A DNA stretch of 64,000 nt from Thermovenabulum gondwanense (GCF_001601575.1 NZ_LOHZ01000025.1:1-64000); one strand, 5' to 3'. Numbered from the stretch's first letter, positions 35,099 to 44,334 are shown. The notes: generated by a model from the letters alone, not told the origin. Program-made: numbers and translations.

Positions 35099-35761
35099 TT
35101 GACAAATTTACGATCCGGGTTCAATAAAGAACTGGAATTACTGCAGCAGGATATACTGAAAATGGGGAGTGTAGTAGAGCAGCAGATTTTTAATGCGGTG
35201 GAATCTCTGGTGAAAAAAGATGAGAAACTGGCAATAAAAGTAATTGAGGATGATGATATAGTGGATAATTTACAGCACTTGATTGAGGATAAATGCATTA
35301 AACTTATTGCAACCCAGCATCCCTTAGCCAAAGATTTGAGAGTAATTTTTACGGGAGTAAAAATAGTTACGGACCTGGAAAGAATGTCAGATAATGCGGT
35401 AGACATAGCAAAAACCACTATAAGATTGTTAAATGAAGAATATATAAAACCTTTAATTGATATCCCGCGTATGGCTCACTTAGCTAAGGAAATGGTAAAA
35501 AATGCCCTTGATGCTTATGTGAATGAAGATGTGGAAGCAGCAAAAAAAGTATGTGAAGCGGATGATGAAATTGATCATTTGTATTCACAAATTTTCAGAG
35601 AATTGTTGATTATTATGATGCAGGACCCCAAAACCATTTCGCAGGCTACATCGCTCTTATTTGTGGGCAGGTATTTAGAAAGAATAGCGGATCATGCTAC
35701 TAATATTGGTGAATGGTTAATATTTTTGGTTACCGGTGAAAAAAAAGAGTTAAACAATTAG
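35099..35761 (+). CDS. phoU: Phosphate-signalling protein PhoU
   Basis: A 220-aa all-helical protein with two PhoU repeats, each a three-helix bundle with metal-binding acidic motifs (EDDDIVDNLQHLIEDKC with KIVTDLERMSDNAVDIA; CEADDEIDHLYSQIF with GRYLERIADHATNIGEW). PhoU restrains PhoR and Pst activity when phosphate is plentiful. TTG start behind AGGAGGGAAAG. It is 21 bp after pstB and probably cotranscribed with phoP-phoR-pstB. Confidence 0.95.
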   Translation: MTNLRSGFNKELELLQQDILKMGSVVEQQIFNAVESLVKKDEKLAIKVIEDDDIVDNLQHLIEDKCIKLIATQHPLAKDLRVIFTGVKIVTDLERMSDNAVDIAKTTIRLLNEEYIKPLIDIPRMAHLAKEMVKNALDAYVNEDVEAAKKVCEADDEIDHLYSQIFRELLIIMMQDPKTISQATSLLFVGRYLERIADHATNIGEWLIFLVTGEKKELNN

Positions 35762-35785
35762 AGCGCTGACAAGGCGCTTTTTATT
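35762..35785 (+). terminator. Weak hairpin terminator after phoU
   Basis: A short AGCGC / GCGCT stem with a seven-base loop begins at the phoU stop and is followed by TTTTATTTTG. Confidence 0.65.
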
Positions 35786-35850
35786 TTGTATAAATTATCT
35801 TACCCGTGGAAAGCTAAAAAAGAAAAAATTTTGTATTTAGAGGTGATAAA

Positions 35851-36549
35851 ATGCCTTTTGGAATAATTTTACTTGTTGCAGTAGCCATTTTAATATATTT
35901 CGGTGTTTTACATCGGGTTCTTGATAGGATGAAATTGAACGATAAAACAGCCCTCTTATTTTTAGCAATAATGGTAGTAGGATTTTTTTTACCGGCAATT
36001 CCTTTAAGTAGAAGTTTATCGATAAATATTGGTGGAGGAATAGTGCCGATAATCTTAGCTTTATATTTAATTGTAACAGCAGATGAAGCTGCGGAAAAAA
36101 TAAGAGCAATAGTGGCTTCTGTAATCAGTGGTATTGCAGTATTTTTGGCGGGTAGGCTATTACCCGCAGAACCCGATGTAATGATAATAGATCCTCTTTT
36201 TGCCTTTGCAATAATCGCTGGAATAGTTGCCTATATTTTCGGCAGATCAAGGCGCGGGGCTTTTATTGCAGGTATAATGGGTATTTTAATCGGGGATCTT
36301 TTATACGTTTTTGGGGTAGCGGGAAGACCCATTGGTACCGTAATAGGAGGAGCAGGAGTTTTTGATGCTACAATAATTTCGGGTGTGATTGCGGTTCTTT
36401 TATGTGAAATAGTTGGGGAGACAAGGGAAAAGCTTCAGGGAGGAACGGCAAAAGCAAATTTGAATACAAGAAAACAAGAGGAAGCAACTCAAAATATTGA
36501 TACTCAAGATGATTCTACACAAGAAGGGGATGAAAAAAATGAGGAGTAA
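35851..36549 (+). CDS. DUF1614 membrane protein
   Basis: A 232-aa protein with about six or seven hydrophobic helices (from PFGIILLVAVAILIYFGVL to VFDATIISGVIAVLLCEIVGE) and a hydrophilic, acidic C-terminal tail rich in Gln, Asp and Glu. The sequence around GFFLPAIPL, INIGGGIVPIILALYLI and GDLLYVFGVAGRPIGTVIGGAGVFDATIISGVIAVLL fits DUF1614, a family found mainly in spore-forming anaerobes with unknown function. ATG behind TAGAGGTGA. Its last 11 bases overlap the spoIIP gene, suggesting coupled expression and a possible sporulation role. Confidence 0.8.
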   Translation: MPFGIILLVAVAILIYFGVLHRVLDRMKLNDKTALLFLAIMVVGFFLPAIPLSRSLSINIGGGIVPIILALYLIVTADEAAEKIRAIVASVISGIAVFLAGRLLPAEPDVMIIDPLFAFAIIAGIVAYIFGRSRRGAFIAGIMGILIGDLLYVFGVAGRPIGTVIGGAGVFDATIISGVIAVLLCEIVGETREKLQGGTAKANLNTRKQEEATQNIDTQDDSTQEGDEKNEE

Positions 36550-37783
36550 AATAAAGAGATTATATATTTATTTGTTAATAATATTTATTGTTTTTTCATT
36601 TTTTTCAATTGTTCACGCTGAAGAAGAAACAAAAGAAGGATATTTTACGGTTTATGAAGAGGGTACCAATGATATTATATTTCGAACCAGCATGTTTGTA
36701 ACTGTGGGAGATCAATATTTAGATGAAAAAAATAATTTGTACGAAGTTACAGAGGTAAAGGGTAATATAGCCTTTGCAAAATTTATAGAAAAAATTGATA
36801 TTGAAAGTGCTCTTCAAACCAATGAACAGGAAGGTGTTCAGGAAGCATTTAAAGAAGCAGGACAAAAAGTAATAGTCATATATCACACCCACAGTGATGA
36901 ATCTTATGTTCCTACCGATGGTAAATCCAGTATTCCATACCGGGGAGGAATATTTAAAGTTGGAGAGGCTCTAAAAAAAGCCTTAGAGCAAAAGGGAGTA
37001 AAGGTGATTCAATCGGAAAAACCCCATGACCCCCATGATGCGGGTGCTTACCATCGCTCCAGGCGCACTGCCATGGAGCTTCTAAAAAACAAGCCCGATG
37101 CCGTCTTAGATATTCACAGGGACGCAGTGCCCGCCGAAGAGTATACCGGCAGTGTAAATGGAAGGCCTGTAGCGCAGGTAAGGCTCGTTGTTGGAAGACA
37201 AAACCCGCAGATAAAAATGATAAATAATTTTGCCTGGCAGATTAAAGCTACTGCAGATAAAAAATACCCCGGTCTTTTTAAGGGGATATTTTACGGTAAG
37301 GGTAACTACAATCAGGACCTTTTCCCCAGGACAATATTGGTGGAAGCCGGGACTTACACAAATCATAGAGAAAAGGCTGAAGAAGGTATTCAACATCTGG
37401 CGGATGTAATAATGGCGACCGTTTACGGTGCGGATTATCAAAAAGAATCAGCACCTCAAGGCTTGGTTACCCAGGTGCCCGGAGAAAGAAAAAGTGCAGG
37501 TGCAACAATATTCTGGATAATTTTTATCGTGGTGTTAGGAATTGTAGGATATATGATTATCAGCACAGGGGGTTGGAATGAATTTAAAAGCAAAGTGAAA
37601 AAGTTCGGTAGTTCGGAATTCTCTAATTTCCTGGGAAATATATTTGTAAAAAAAGAAAAGTCTATTTTAGAGGAAAACCAAGAAGAAATTAAAAAAGAGG
37701 AAAAAGAAGCTGCGGAGCTTTTATCCGATCAAAATAAAACTGAAACGGAAGAAGAAAATAAAAAGGAAGAAAATAATTTATAG
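36539..37783 (+). CDS. spoIIP: Stage II sporulation protein P (SpoIIP-like hydrolase)
   Basis: A membrane-anchored N-acetylmuramoyl-L-alanine amidase/endopeptidase of 414 aa, expected to thin the septal wall during engulfment. An N-terminal helix (residues ~8-25) is followed by the catalytic domain with YHTHSDESYVPTDG, DIHRDA and LVEAGTYTNHREKA, which supply the zinc ligands and catalytic Glu. Unusually, a second hydrophobic helix (residues ~322-342) is followed by a Lys/Glu-rich tail. ATG 36539 is 9 bases from AGAAGGGG; the in-frame ATG at 36530 directly abuts that site. It overlaps the DUF1614 gene. Confidence 0.87.
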   Translation: MRSKIKRLYIYLLIIFIVFSFFSIVHAEEETKEGYFTVYEEGTNDIIFRTSMFVTVGDQYLDEKNNLYEVTEVKGNIAFAKFIEKIDIESALQTNEQEGVQEAFKEAGQKVIVIYHTHSDESYVPTDGKSSIPYRGGIFKVGEALKKALEQKGVKVIQSEKPHDPHDAGAYHRSRRTAMELLKNKPDAVLDIHRDAVPAEEYTGSVNGRPVAQVRLVVGRQNPQIKMINNFAWQIKATADKKYPGLFKGIFYGKGNYNQDLFPRTILVEAGTYTNHREKAEEGIQHLADVIMATVYGADYQKESAPQGLVTQVPGERKSAGATIFWIIFIVVLGIVGYMIISTGGWNEFKSKVKKFGSSEFSNFLGNIFVKKEKSILEENQEEIKKEEKEAAELLSDQNKTETEEENKKEENNL

Positions 37784-37792
37784 GTGGACTTT

Positions 37793-38230
37793 ATGAAAGT
37801 AATATATGCTGATTACTGGGGCAGCTACATTTCTGTAGTAGCTGCTTCCATTCATTTAGGACTTATTATTGAGTACAATTATGATAAATTAATAAATTTA
37901 CAGGAGTTTTGCGATAGAAATTGTAAAGAACAGGGGAGGCTCATTTTTTTTGGAACCGATAAAAAGGGTAGAAAGGTTTATATTTTGGGAGTAAAAAAAT
38001 CCGGTAAAATTGTGGAAAGGGCTTTAAAAGGAATTTCTGAGATTTACGATATCGGAAAAGATAATTTATATTTTATAGATTTATCTAATTATAAAAATAT
38101 TTATATTAAAGCAGGCGAATTTTTTTGTAAAAAAATGAATTGTAAAAGCATTGGACAAAAACTTATCATTTACGGAATAAAGAAAAATTTTACAGAATTG
38201 AAAAAGTTAATATTAAAAATTAGAGAATAA
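37793..38230 (+). CDS. DUF3189 family protein (first copy)
   Basis: A 145-aa protein beginning MKVIYADYWGSYISVVAASIHLG, which corresponds to the YxCYGxAHSSVVAAAIHxG start of the next gene, so the two are paralogues. DUF3189 has no known function; the conserved S-S/V-V-A-A-x-I-H segment lies near the N-terminus. In this copy the family's GSAHSS reads GSYISV, so the conserved His is lost and it may have diverged in activity. ATG 37793 follows ATAGGTGG; it begins 9 bp after spoIIP. Confidence 0.75.
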   Translation: MKVIYADYWGSYISVVAASIHLGLIIEYNYDKLINLQEFCDRNCKEQGRLIFFGTDKKGRKVYILGVKKSGKIVERALKGISEIYDIGKDNLYFIDLSNYKNIYIKAGEFFCKKMNCKSIGQKLIIYGIKKNFTELKKLILKIRE

Positions 38231-38244
38231 TATGGTGATGTTTA

Positions 38245-38718
38245 ATGAAAATATTTTACTATTGTTATGGAAGTGCTCATTCTTCGGTAGTGGCAGCTGC
38301 CATTCATACAGGATATCTTCCGATGGATAGAATACCGGAGTATAAAGAATTTATAAAATTACCCTATTACGATAAAACAAAAAATAATGAAATAGGCACC
38401 CCTTTTTTTATGGGTAAGGATGAATTCGAAAATGAAATTTTTATCATAGGCATGACCAATGAAAGAGAATTGATAAAGAAAATTATAATTTCCTATCTAA
38501 AAGAGTGCGGGATTGATCATAACCAAATATATATGGTTGGCACCTTACAACTGGTAAATTTAAAGACAAAAATTGGTGGGATTTTATCCCGAAGACTCGG
38601 GCTCGTTTTTCCTGGAAGACCGTTGACTATAAAAGGTATTCAGGAAAGGTATTTTGATTTTGTCGATCTGGTAAAAGAAGTTAAAAAAAAATTCAATGAA
38701 ATTAATTTCTTGACTTGA
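38245..38718 (+). CDS. DUF3189 family protein (second copy)
   Basis: A 157-aa protein with the full DUF3189 start MKIFYYCYGSAHSSVVAAAIHTGYLP, followed by PYYDKTKNNEIGTPFFMGKDEFENEIFIIGM and a C-terminal helical region. No known activity. It sits 14 bp after its diverged paralogue and appears to belong to the spoIIP transcript. The YGSAHSS stretch looks like a small catalytic or ligand loop, but this is only an impression. Confidence 0.82.
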   Translation: MKIFYYCYGSAHSSVVAAAIHTGYLPMDRIPEYKEFIKLPYYDKTKNNEIGTPFFMGKDEFENEIFIIGMTNERELIKKIIISYLKECGIDHNQIYMVGTLQLVNLKTKIGGILSRRLGLVFPGRPLTIKGIQERYFDFVDLVKEVKKKFNEINFLT

Positions 38719-38775
38719 AGGTTAATTTAATTAATAATAAAGTTTGTAAAGTTTCTGGGTAAAAGGGGATAAAAA

Positions 38776-40110
38776 TTGGGAAAGGCAAAGGTTTATTATA
38801 TAAAAGAAAATAGTTTGGCGAAAAAAGCAGGAATAAATATAGGAGACGAAATTTGTTCTATTAATGGTAAACCTATTGAAGATATTCTGGATTACAAGTT
38901 TTACTCCACTGAAGAAAAAGTTGAAATACTGCTTAAGACAAAAGAAGGGGAAAAAAAGGTATATATTGAAAAGGATTTTGATGAGGATCTGGGAATCGAA
39001 TTCAAAAATCCCATTATTGATACAATAAAGGTCTGTAAAAATAAGTGTATATTTTGCTTTGTTGATCAAATGCCAAAGGGTTTACGTTCCTCACTTTATG
39101 TGAAAGATGATGATTATCGTTTATCTTTTCTTAAAGGCACTTACATCACCCTTACAAATCTAACTCTTCAAGACAAGAAAAAAATATACGATATGCATTT
39201 AAGCCCCCTTTATATCTCTGTTCATGCAACGGATGTAAAAATAAGAAATTTTTTGCTGGGAGTTGAAAATGGTTTAAATATTCTTGAATGTTTGGAAGAA
39301 TTTAAAGAGAATGGGATTAATTTTCACACTCAAATTGTTGTTTGTCCGGGCATAAATGATAAAGAAGTGCTTAAAAAAACTATAGAGGACCTTACGGAAC
39401 TTTACCCCGCAATTCTTTCGATAGCCGTTGTACCGGTCGGGCTTACCCGATTCAGGGAAAATTTATTTCCATTAAGGGATTTTACATCAATGGAAGCTCT
39501 TGAGGTGATCAAACTTGTTCAAAATTATCAGAAAGATAATTTGAGAAAATTTGGTAAAAGGCTTGTTTTTGCGGCCGATGAGTTTTATGAAAAAGCGAGC
39601 TTAAACTTTCCTCACTATAAAACTTATGAAGATTTTGCTCAGTGGGAAAATGGAGTCGGTATGGTTTCATTATTACGGCATCAGATTAGTTGTCATAAGA
39701 ACAAGCTACCCGGGAAACTGCTTAAAAAGAGGCATGTTACAATTGTAACGGGATGTTCTGCATACAAAATTTTAAAAAATGAACTGGCTTTTATGAAAAA
39801 CATAGAAAATTTAAGATTGGAAATAAAAGCTGTAAAAAACAACTTTTTTGGTGAATCGGTCACCGTGGCAGGACTAATAGCAGGAATGGATATTATCTCA
39901 CAGCTGAAAGATGAGGATTTGGGTGATGAAGTGCTAATTCCTTCAGTTATGGTAAATGAAGGTAAGTTTCTTGATGATGTAACCGTAGAACAGGTATCAA
40001 GAAATCTAAATACACCTTTTAAAGTAGTTCCTGTCAACGGCAAGGCCCTCCTCAACAGCATAATAAATATTAGATTGGGGGGAAAAACATGGGATTTACA
40101 GCAACCATAA
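38776..40110 (+). CDS. DUF512 iron-sulfur protein with N-terminal PDZ domain
   Basis: A 444-aa protein of the TIGR03279-type family found next to der in Firmicutes and Cyanobacteria. In order: PDZ-like domain (KKAGINIGDEICSINGKPI), a radical SAM-like core with the CxxxCxxC-type motif CKNKCIFCFVDQMPKGLR, the RLSFLKGTYITLTN strand, and the C-terminal DUF512 domain with VVPVGLTRFRENLFPLRDF, VTGCSAYK and VNEGKFLDDVTVE. Reaction unknown. TTG start behind AAAAGGGGA; its last 22 bases overlap der. Confidence 0.87.
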   Translation: MGKAKVYYIKENSLAKKAGINIGDEICSINGKPIEDILDYKFYSTEEKVEILLKTKEGEKKVYIEKDFDEDLGIEFKNPIIDTIKVCKNKCIFCFVDQMPKGLRSSLYVKDDDYRLSFLKGTYITLTNLTLQDKKKIYDMHLSPLYISVHATDVKIRNFLLGVENGLNILECLEEFKENGINFHTQIVVCPGINDKEVLKKTIEDLTELYPAILSIAVVPVGLTRFRENLFPLRDFTSMEALEVIKLVQNYQKDNLRKFGKRLVFAADEFYEKASLNFPHYKTYEDFAQWENGVGMVSLLRHQISCHKNKLPGKLLKKRHVTIVTGCSAYKILKNELAFMKNIENLRLEIKAVKNNFFGESVTVAGLIAGMDIISQLKDEDLGDEVLIPSVMVNEGKFLDDVTVEQVSRNLNTPFKVVPVNGKALLNSIINIRLGGKTWDLQQP

Positions 40111-41411
40111 TAGGAAGGCCAAATGTAGGAAAATCTACCTTATTTAACAGAATAATCGGGAAAAGAGTCTCCATTGTTGATGATAAACCAGGTGTGACAA
40201 GGGATCGAATTTACGGGCAGGTGGAGTGGAGAGATAAAAAATTTACATTGGTAGATACGGGCGGAATAGAGCCGGGAAATGAAGATATAATTTTTTCAAA
40301 AGTTCTTCACCAGGTGGAATTGGCTTTGGAGAGCACCGATGTAATAGTATTTCTTGTGGATGGGAAGGAAGGATTGACCCCAATTGATGAGGATGTGGCC
40401 CAGATTTTAAGGAAAAGTAAAAAACCGGTTATTTTAGTAGTAAACAAAGTAGATAATTTTGAAACCCAATCGGAAACTGCATTCGAGTATTATAAATTAG
40501 GTTTTGGGGATCCTATATTGATTTCTGCCGCTCATGGTGTAAATATTGGTGATTTACTTGATAGGATTGTAGGATATATTCCGGACGAGGAGATTGCAGA
40601 ATACGACGAAGATGTAATTAAAATAGCGGTGGTGGGTAGACCCAATGTGGGTAAGTCTTCTCTTGTTAATTCAATTTTAGGAGAAGAAAGGGTAATTGTT
40701 AGCGACATTCCCGGGACCACACGGGATGCTATCGATACTTTGTTTGAATATCAGGGGAAGAAAATGGTATTGATAGATACGGCCGGTTTGAGAAGGAAAA
40801 GCAGGGTTAAGGAGGACATAGAATTTTACAGTAATTTAAGGGCTATTGGTGCTATAGAAAGGTCTGATGTGGTTTTAATGGTGATAGATGCCACTTCAAA
40901 AATAGCGGAACAGGACAAGAAGATTGCAGGACTTGCCCATGAAGAAGGTAAAGCAATGATAATTGTGGTAAATAAATGGGATGCGGTGGAAAAAGACGAC
41001 AAAACTATGAATAAATACACTGAAGAAATAAAAGAAGAATTTAAATTTGCTGAGTATGCACCTGTTGTTTTTGTTTCGGCGCTTACGAAGAAAAGGGTGC
41101 CAAAAATTTTGGAGCTGATAGAATTTGTAATGAATTACTATACCTTTAGAGTAGAAAAAAAGATACTGAGAGAACTTTTGGATGAAGCTATGACAATAGT
41201 ACCTCCTCCGGTAATTAAAGGGAAACGATTGAAAATTTACGATGCTGAGCAAATAGGTATAAAACCCCCTACCTTTAGTTTTCTTGTAAACGATCCCGAA
41301 ATCCTGCATTTTTCTTATCAGCGCTATTTGGAGAACAAATTAAGAGAAAAATTTGGTTTTGAGGGCACTCCTATCTTTTTCAAAATAAAAAAGAAGGAAA
41401 AGAAAAAATAA
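40089..41411 (+). CDS. der: Ribosome-assembly GTPase Der (EngA)
   Basis: A 440-aa protein with two tandem GTPase domains needed for 50S subunit maturation. G1 motifs are GRPNVGKSTLFN (domain 1) and GRPNVGKSSLVN (domain 2); G3 is DTGG and DTAG; G4 is NKVD and NKWD. A KH-like C-terminal domain follows and the protein ends in a lysine-rich tail. The ATG lies within the DUF512 gene, behind GGGGGGAA, so the two genes are translationally coupled. In many relatives plsY lies between der and gpsA; here gpsA follows directly. Confidence 0.96.
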   Translation: MGFTATIIGRPNVGKSTLFNRIIGKRVSIVDDKPGVTRDRIYGQVEWRDKKFTLVDTGGIEPGNEDIIFSKVLHQVELALESTDVIVFLVDGKEGLTPIDEDVAQILRKSKKPVILVVNKVDNFETQSETAFEYYKLGFGDPILISAAHGVNIGDLLDRIVGYIPDEEIAEYDEDVIKIAVVGRPNVGKSSLVNSILGEERVIVSDIPGTTRDAIDTLFEYQGKKMVLIDTAGLRRKSRVKEDIEFYSNLRAIGAIERSDVVLMVIDATSKIAEQDKKIAGLAHEEGKAMIIVVNKWDAVEKDDKTMNKYTEEIKEEFKFAEYAPVVFVSALTKKRVPKILELIEFVMNYYTFRVEKKILRELLDEAMTIVPPPVIKGKRLKIYDAEQIGIKPPTFSFLVNDPEILHFSYQRYLENKLREKFGFEGTPIFFKIKKKEKKK

Positions 41412-41430
41412 ATTCTAAGGAGAATCTAAG

Positions 41431-42426
41431 ATGAGAATTTCAATTCTGGGTGCGGGAAGCTGGGGAACGGCTCTTTCAAATGTAGTTTCCGATAATAAAC
41501 ATGAGGTAATTTTATGGGCAAGAAGGAGAGAATTAGCCGAAGAGATAAACCAAATAAAAGAAAATAGGGAATATCTGCCTGGTGCCAAAATAAATTCGAG
41601 TATTGTGGTTACGCATGATTTAGAATATGCTGTAAAAAATTCGGAAATAGTGATTCTTGCCACACCCTCTCAGGCCCTGCGGTCCATTCTAAGGGAAGCA
41701 AAAAAATATATTAAAAATGATACTATTATTCTAAATGCTTCTAAGGGCATAGAGAACGAAAGCCTTATGCGCATGTCTGAAGTAATAAAAGAGGAAATAC
41801 CCCAAAATTCTCAAATTGCAGTTATTTCTGGTCCAAGTCATGCGGAAGAAGTAATAAGAAGATATCCCACTGCTGTTGTAGTAGCTTCCAAAGATAAAAG
41901 GGTTTTGAAAGTCTTACAGGAGGTTTTTATTAATAATTACTTTAGAGTCTATCGAAACTATGACGTAATAGGAGTAGAGTTGGGAGGAGCTTTAAAAAAC
42001 ATTATAGCCATTTGTTCCGGAGTTTCGGAAGGTCTGGGGTATGGAGATAATACGCGGGCAGCTTTAATTACCAGGGGCATTATTGAAATAATGCGGTTGG
42101 GGAAAAAGCTTGGGGCTAAAAACTCCACTTTTTCCGGACTATCTGGTATTGGTGATGTAATTGTTACCTGCAGCAGCATGCATAGCAGGAACAGAAGAGC
42201 GGGAATTGAGATTGGAAAGGGCAAAAAAGTTGATGAGATTGTTAAATCTACAAAAATGGTGATTGAAGGAATATATGCTACAAAAGCTGCAAAAAAGCTT
42301 TCGGATCTATATGACGTGGAAATGCCGATAACTCAGGAGGCTTATAAAGTATTATTCGAGGATAAAGACCCCAAAAAAGCTGTAGATGATTTAATGGCAA
42401 GGCGGGGGAAAATAGAAGTATATTAA
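41431..42426 (+). CDS. gpsA: Glycerol-3-phosphate dehydrogenase [NAD(P)+] GpsA
   Basis: A 331-aa cytoplasmic enzyme reducing dihydroxyacetone phosphate to sn-glycerol-3-phosphate for phospholipid synthesis. The Rossmann loop ILGAGSWGTALS, NASKGIE, the GPSHAEEV motif, catalytic Lys in GGALKNIIAI, GDNTRAALITRG and the FSGLSGIGDVIVTC segment are all present. ATG with TAAGGAGAATC upstream. It is 19 bp after der and ends at a strong terminator, probably one operon from DUF512 to gpsA. Confidence 0.96.
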   Translation: MRISILGAGSWGTALSNVVSDNKHEVILWARRRELAEEINQIKENREYLPGAKINSSIVVTHDLEYAVKNSEIVILATPSQALRSILREAKKYIKNDTIILNASKGIENESLMRMSEVIKEEIPQNSQIAVISGPSHAEEVIRRYPTAVVVASKDKRVLKVLQEVFINNYFRVYRNYDVIGVELGGALKNIIAICSGVSEGLGYGDNTRAALITRGIIEIMRLGKKLGAKNSTFSGLSGIGDVIVTCSSMHSRNRRAGIEIGKGKKVDEIVKSTKMVIEGIYATKAAKKLSDLYDVEMPITQEAYKVLFEDKDPKKAVDDLMARRGKIEVY

Positions 42427-42434
42427 TAATTTAA

Positions 42435-42473
42435 ATTACCGGGGTTTAATAAATAACCCCGGTAAAAATTTTT
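42435..42473 (+). terminator. Rho-independent terminator after gpsA
   Basis: A perfect stem TTACCGGGGTT / AACCCCGGTAA (42436-42446 and 42455-42465) with an A/T loop is followed by AAATTTTTTAAAC. Confidence 0.9.
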
Positions 42474-42594
42474 TAAACAAAATTTTTTATGTGTTAAAAG
42501 CTTTTTCTCTCCAGCTTCCTTTTTTCATACCAAAAAGGTTATGAAGGCTCCAAATACCCATGCAAATACCCCTTAACTTTTTAGCAATCTTTTG

Positions 42595-42623
42595 TAATAT
42601 TCCCCAAAAGGTGTCCATATATA
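42595..42623 (+). promoter_or_regulatory. Sigma-E-type promoter of spoIVA
   Basis: TAATATT (42595-42601) matches the sigma-E -35 consensus KMATATW exactly; CATATATA (42616-42623) matches the -10 consensus CATAYAHT in seven of eight positions; the spacer is 14 bp. spoIVA is a classic sigma-E target. The remaining sequence from 42474 to 42590 holds only an imperfect TTCATA/TATGAA hairpin near 42524-42546. Confidence 0.7.
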
Positions 42624-42687
42624 TATTAGTGATAAATGAATGGGAATTCTTCGTTCAAAGTAAATCTTAGGCCAAGGAGGGGAGATG

Positions 42688-44166
42688 ATGGAAAATTTTG
42701 ATCTTTTCAGGGATATTGCTGAACGAACTAAGGGAGATATTTACATCGGGGTAGTAGGTCCGGTGAGGGCCGGAAAATCAACTTTTGTAAAAAAGTTTAT
42801 GGAACTCTTGGTGCTTCCAAATATCGATGATCCAAATGCAAAGCTGAGGGCAAAAGACGAACTGCCACAAAGCGGTGCGGGAAGGACAATAACAACAGCA
42901 GAGCCGAAGTTTATTCCAAGTCAGGCCGTGGAAATTACTATAAAGGATAACATTAAATTAAGAGTAAGACTTGTGGATAATGTCGGTTTTACCGTAAGAG
43001 GAGCCCTGGGTTATGAAGATGAAAATGGACCTCGGATGGTGAGTACGCCCTGGTATGAGAAGGAAATACCCTTTCAGGAGGCAGCAGAAATCGGGACTCG
43101 AAAGGTAATTGAAGAGCATTCTACAATAGGCATTGTGGTTACTACCGATGGTTCAATCACGGATATTCCGAGGGATAATTACGTTCAGGCAGAAGAAAGG
43201 GTTATAAAGGAAATGAAAAATATCGGAAAACCCTTCGTGGTGGTTTTGAATTCAGCAAAGCCCGAAGATGAATTATCAAAGGAGCTGAGGGAGATACTGG
43301 AGGAAAAATACGATGTACCGGTTCTTTTGTACGACTGTCAAAACCTAAGACAAGAAGATATTTATGAAATTCTTGAAAAGACTCTTTATGAGTTCCCAGT
43401 AATGGAAATCAATATTAAGATGCCAAGATGGGTGGATGCCCTTGAAAAAGAGCACTGGTTAAAGAAAAATATTGAAGAGACCATCCGGGAAAATGTTAAG
43501 AATATCTATCGCCTGAGGGATGTAGAAAAGGTATTGGAATCTTTCAAAGCCTGTGATTTGATAGAAAGCGTCAGAGTGAAAGAACTAAATCCGGGAACAG
43601 GAAAAGCGGATATCGAAATGTCCACACCCGATAGGCTCTTTTATAAGGTACTGAGTGAAATTTCCGGCGTTGAAGTGACGAACGATCATAGTTTAATTAA
43701 AACATTAAAAGAATTTTCAAAAGCTAAGAAAGAGTATGACAAAGTTGCAAAAGCTTTGGATGATGTAAAACGGGTAGGTTACGGTATTGTTCCACCGCAA
43801 TTAGATGAGCTAACCCTGGAAGAACCGGAAATTATAAGACAGGGATTCCGCTTCGGAGTAAGATTAAGGGCGGTGGCTCCTTCAATTCATATGATAAGAG
43901 CCGATATTCAGACTGAAGTTTCTCCTTTAATAGGTACGGAAAAACAGAGTGAAGAACTGTTAAATTATTTAATGAGCGAGTTTGAAAGAAGCCCTGAAAA
44001 AATATGGCAGACAAATATTTTTGGCAAATCTTTACAGGAGCTCGTTAGGGAGGGAATACAGAACAAACTACAACATATGCCCGAAGCAGCTCAAGTAAAG
44101 CTTCAGGAAACTTTGCAGAGAATCGTCAATGAAGGAAGTGGGAGCATCATATGTATTATTTTGTAA
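42688..44166 (+). CDS. spoIVA: Spore coat-assembly ATPase SpoIVA
   Basis: A 492-aa TRAFAC-like ATPase that polymerises on the forespore surface to form the basement layer of the coat. The Walker A loop GPVRAGKSTFVKKFMELLVLPNI, ELPQSGAGRTITTAEPKF, LVDNVGFTVRGALGYEDENGPRMVSTPWYE, IEEHSTIGIVVTTDGS and the C-terminus INEGSGSIICIIL (needed for membrane and SpoVM anchoring) are conserved. Two adjacent ATG codons (42685 and 42688) are possible; 42688 is 7 bases from AGGAGG. It is transcribed from a sigma-E-type promoter. Confidence 0.97.
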   Translation: MENFDLFRDIAERTKGDIYIGVVGPVRAGKSTFVKKFMELLVLPNIDDPNAKLRAKDELPQSGAGRTITTAEPKFIPSQAVEITIKDNIKLRVRLVDNVGFTVRGALGYEDENGPRMVSTPWYEKEIPFQEAAEIGTRKVIEEHSTIGIVVTTDGSITDIPRDNYVQAEERVIKEMKNIGKPFVVVLNSAKPEDELSKELREILEEKYDVPVLLYDCQNLRQEDIYEILEKTLYEFPVMEINIKMPRWVDALEKEHWLKKNIEETIRENVKNIYRLRDVEKVLESFKACDLIESVRVKELNPGTGKADIEMSTPDRLFYKVLSEISGVEVTNDHSLIKTLKEFSKAKKEYDKVAKALDDVKRVGYGIVPPQLDELTLEEPEIIRQGFRFGVRLRAVAPSIHMIRADIQTEVSPLIGTEKQSEELLNYLMSEFERSPEKIWQTNIFGKSLQELVREGIQNKLQHMPEAAQVKLQETLQRIVNEGSGSIICIIL

Positions 44167-44190
44167 ATCAAAAAAATTTAAGATTCTTAC

Positions 44191-44222
44191 AGGTTGGTGG
44201 TAAGCCAACCTTATATTTTTGT
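44191..44222 (+). terminator. Rho-independent terminator after spoIVA
   Basis: Stem AGGTTGG / CCAACCT (44191-44197 and 44205-44211) with loop TGGTAAG is followed by TATATTTTTG. Confidence 0.82.
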
Positions 44223-44232
44223 TTTTTAGGGA

Positions 44233-44262
44233 TTGACAAAAAATTTATTTGTATTTTATATT
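44233..44262 (+). promoter_or_regulatory. Candidate sigma-A promoter of the methylaspartate operon
   Basis: TTGACA (44233-44238), 18 bp, TATATT (44257-44262). It would give a leader of about 190 bases before glmS. The -35 hexamer is a perfect consensus match. Confidence 0.6.
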
Positions 44263-44287
44263 AAAATAAAAAAAAATGTAAATAATA

Positions 44288-44334
44288 ATACAAGAATTGC
44301 TTTTCTGTTTATATAAAAAATTAAATTCTTGTAT
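44288..44334 (+). promoter_or_regulatory. Inverted repeat in the glmS leader
   Basis: Perfect 11-bp arms ATACAAGAATT (44288-44298) and AATTCTTGTAT (44324-44334) are separated by 25 bases, about 25 bases after the predicted promoter. It could be a two-site operator or an RNA hairpin; there is no T run behind it, so it is not an ordinary terminator. The rest of the leader to 44450 is very A/T rich with no recognisable riboswitch. Confidence 0.45.
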
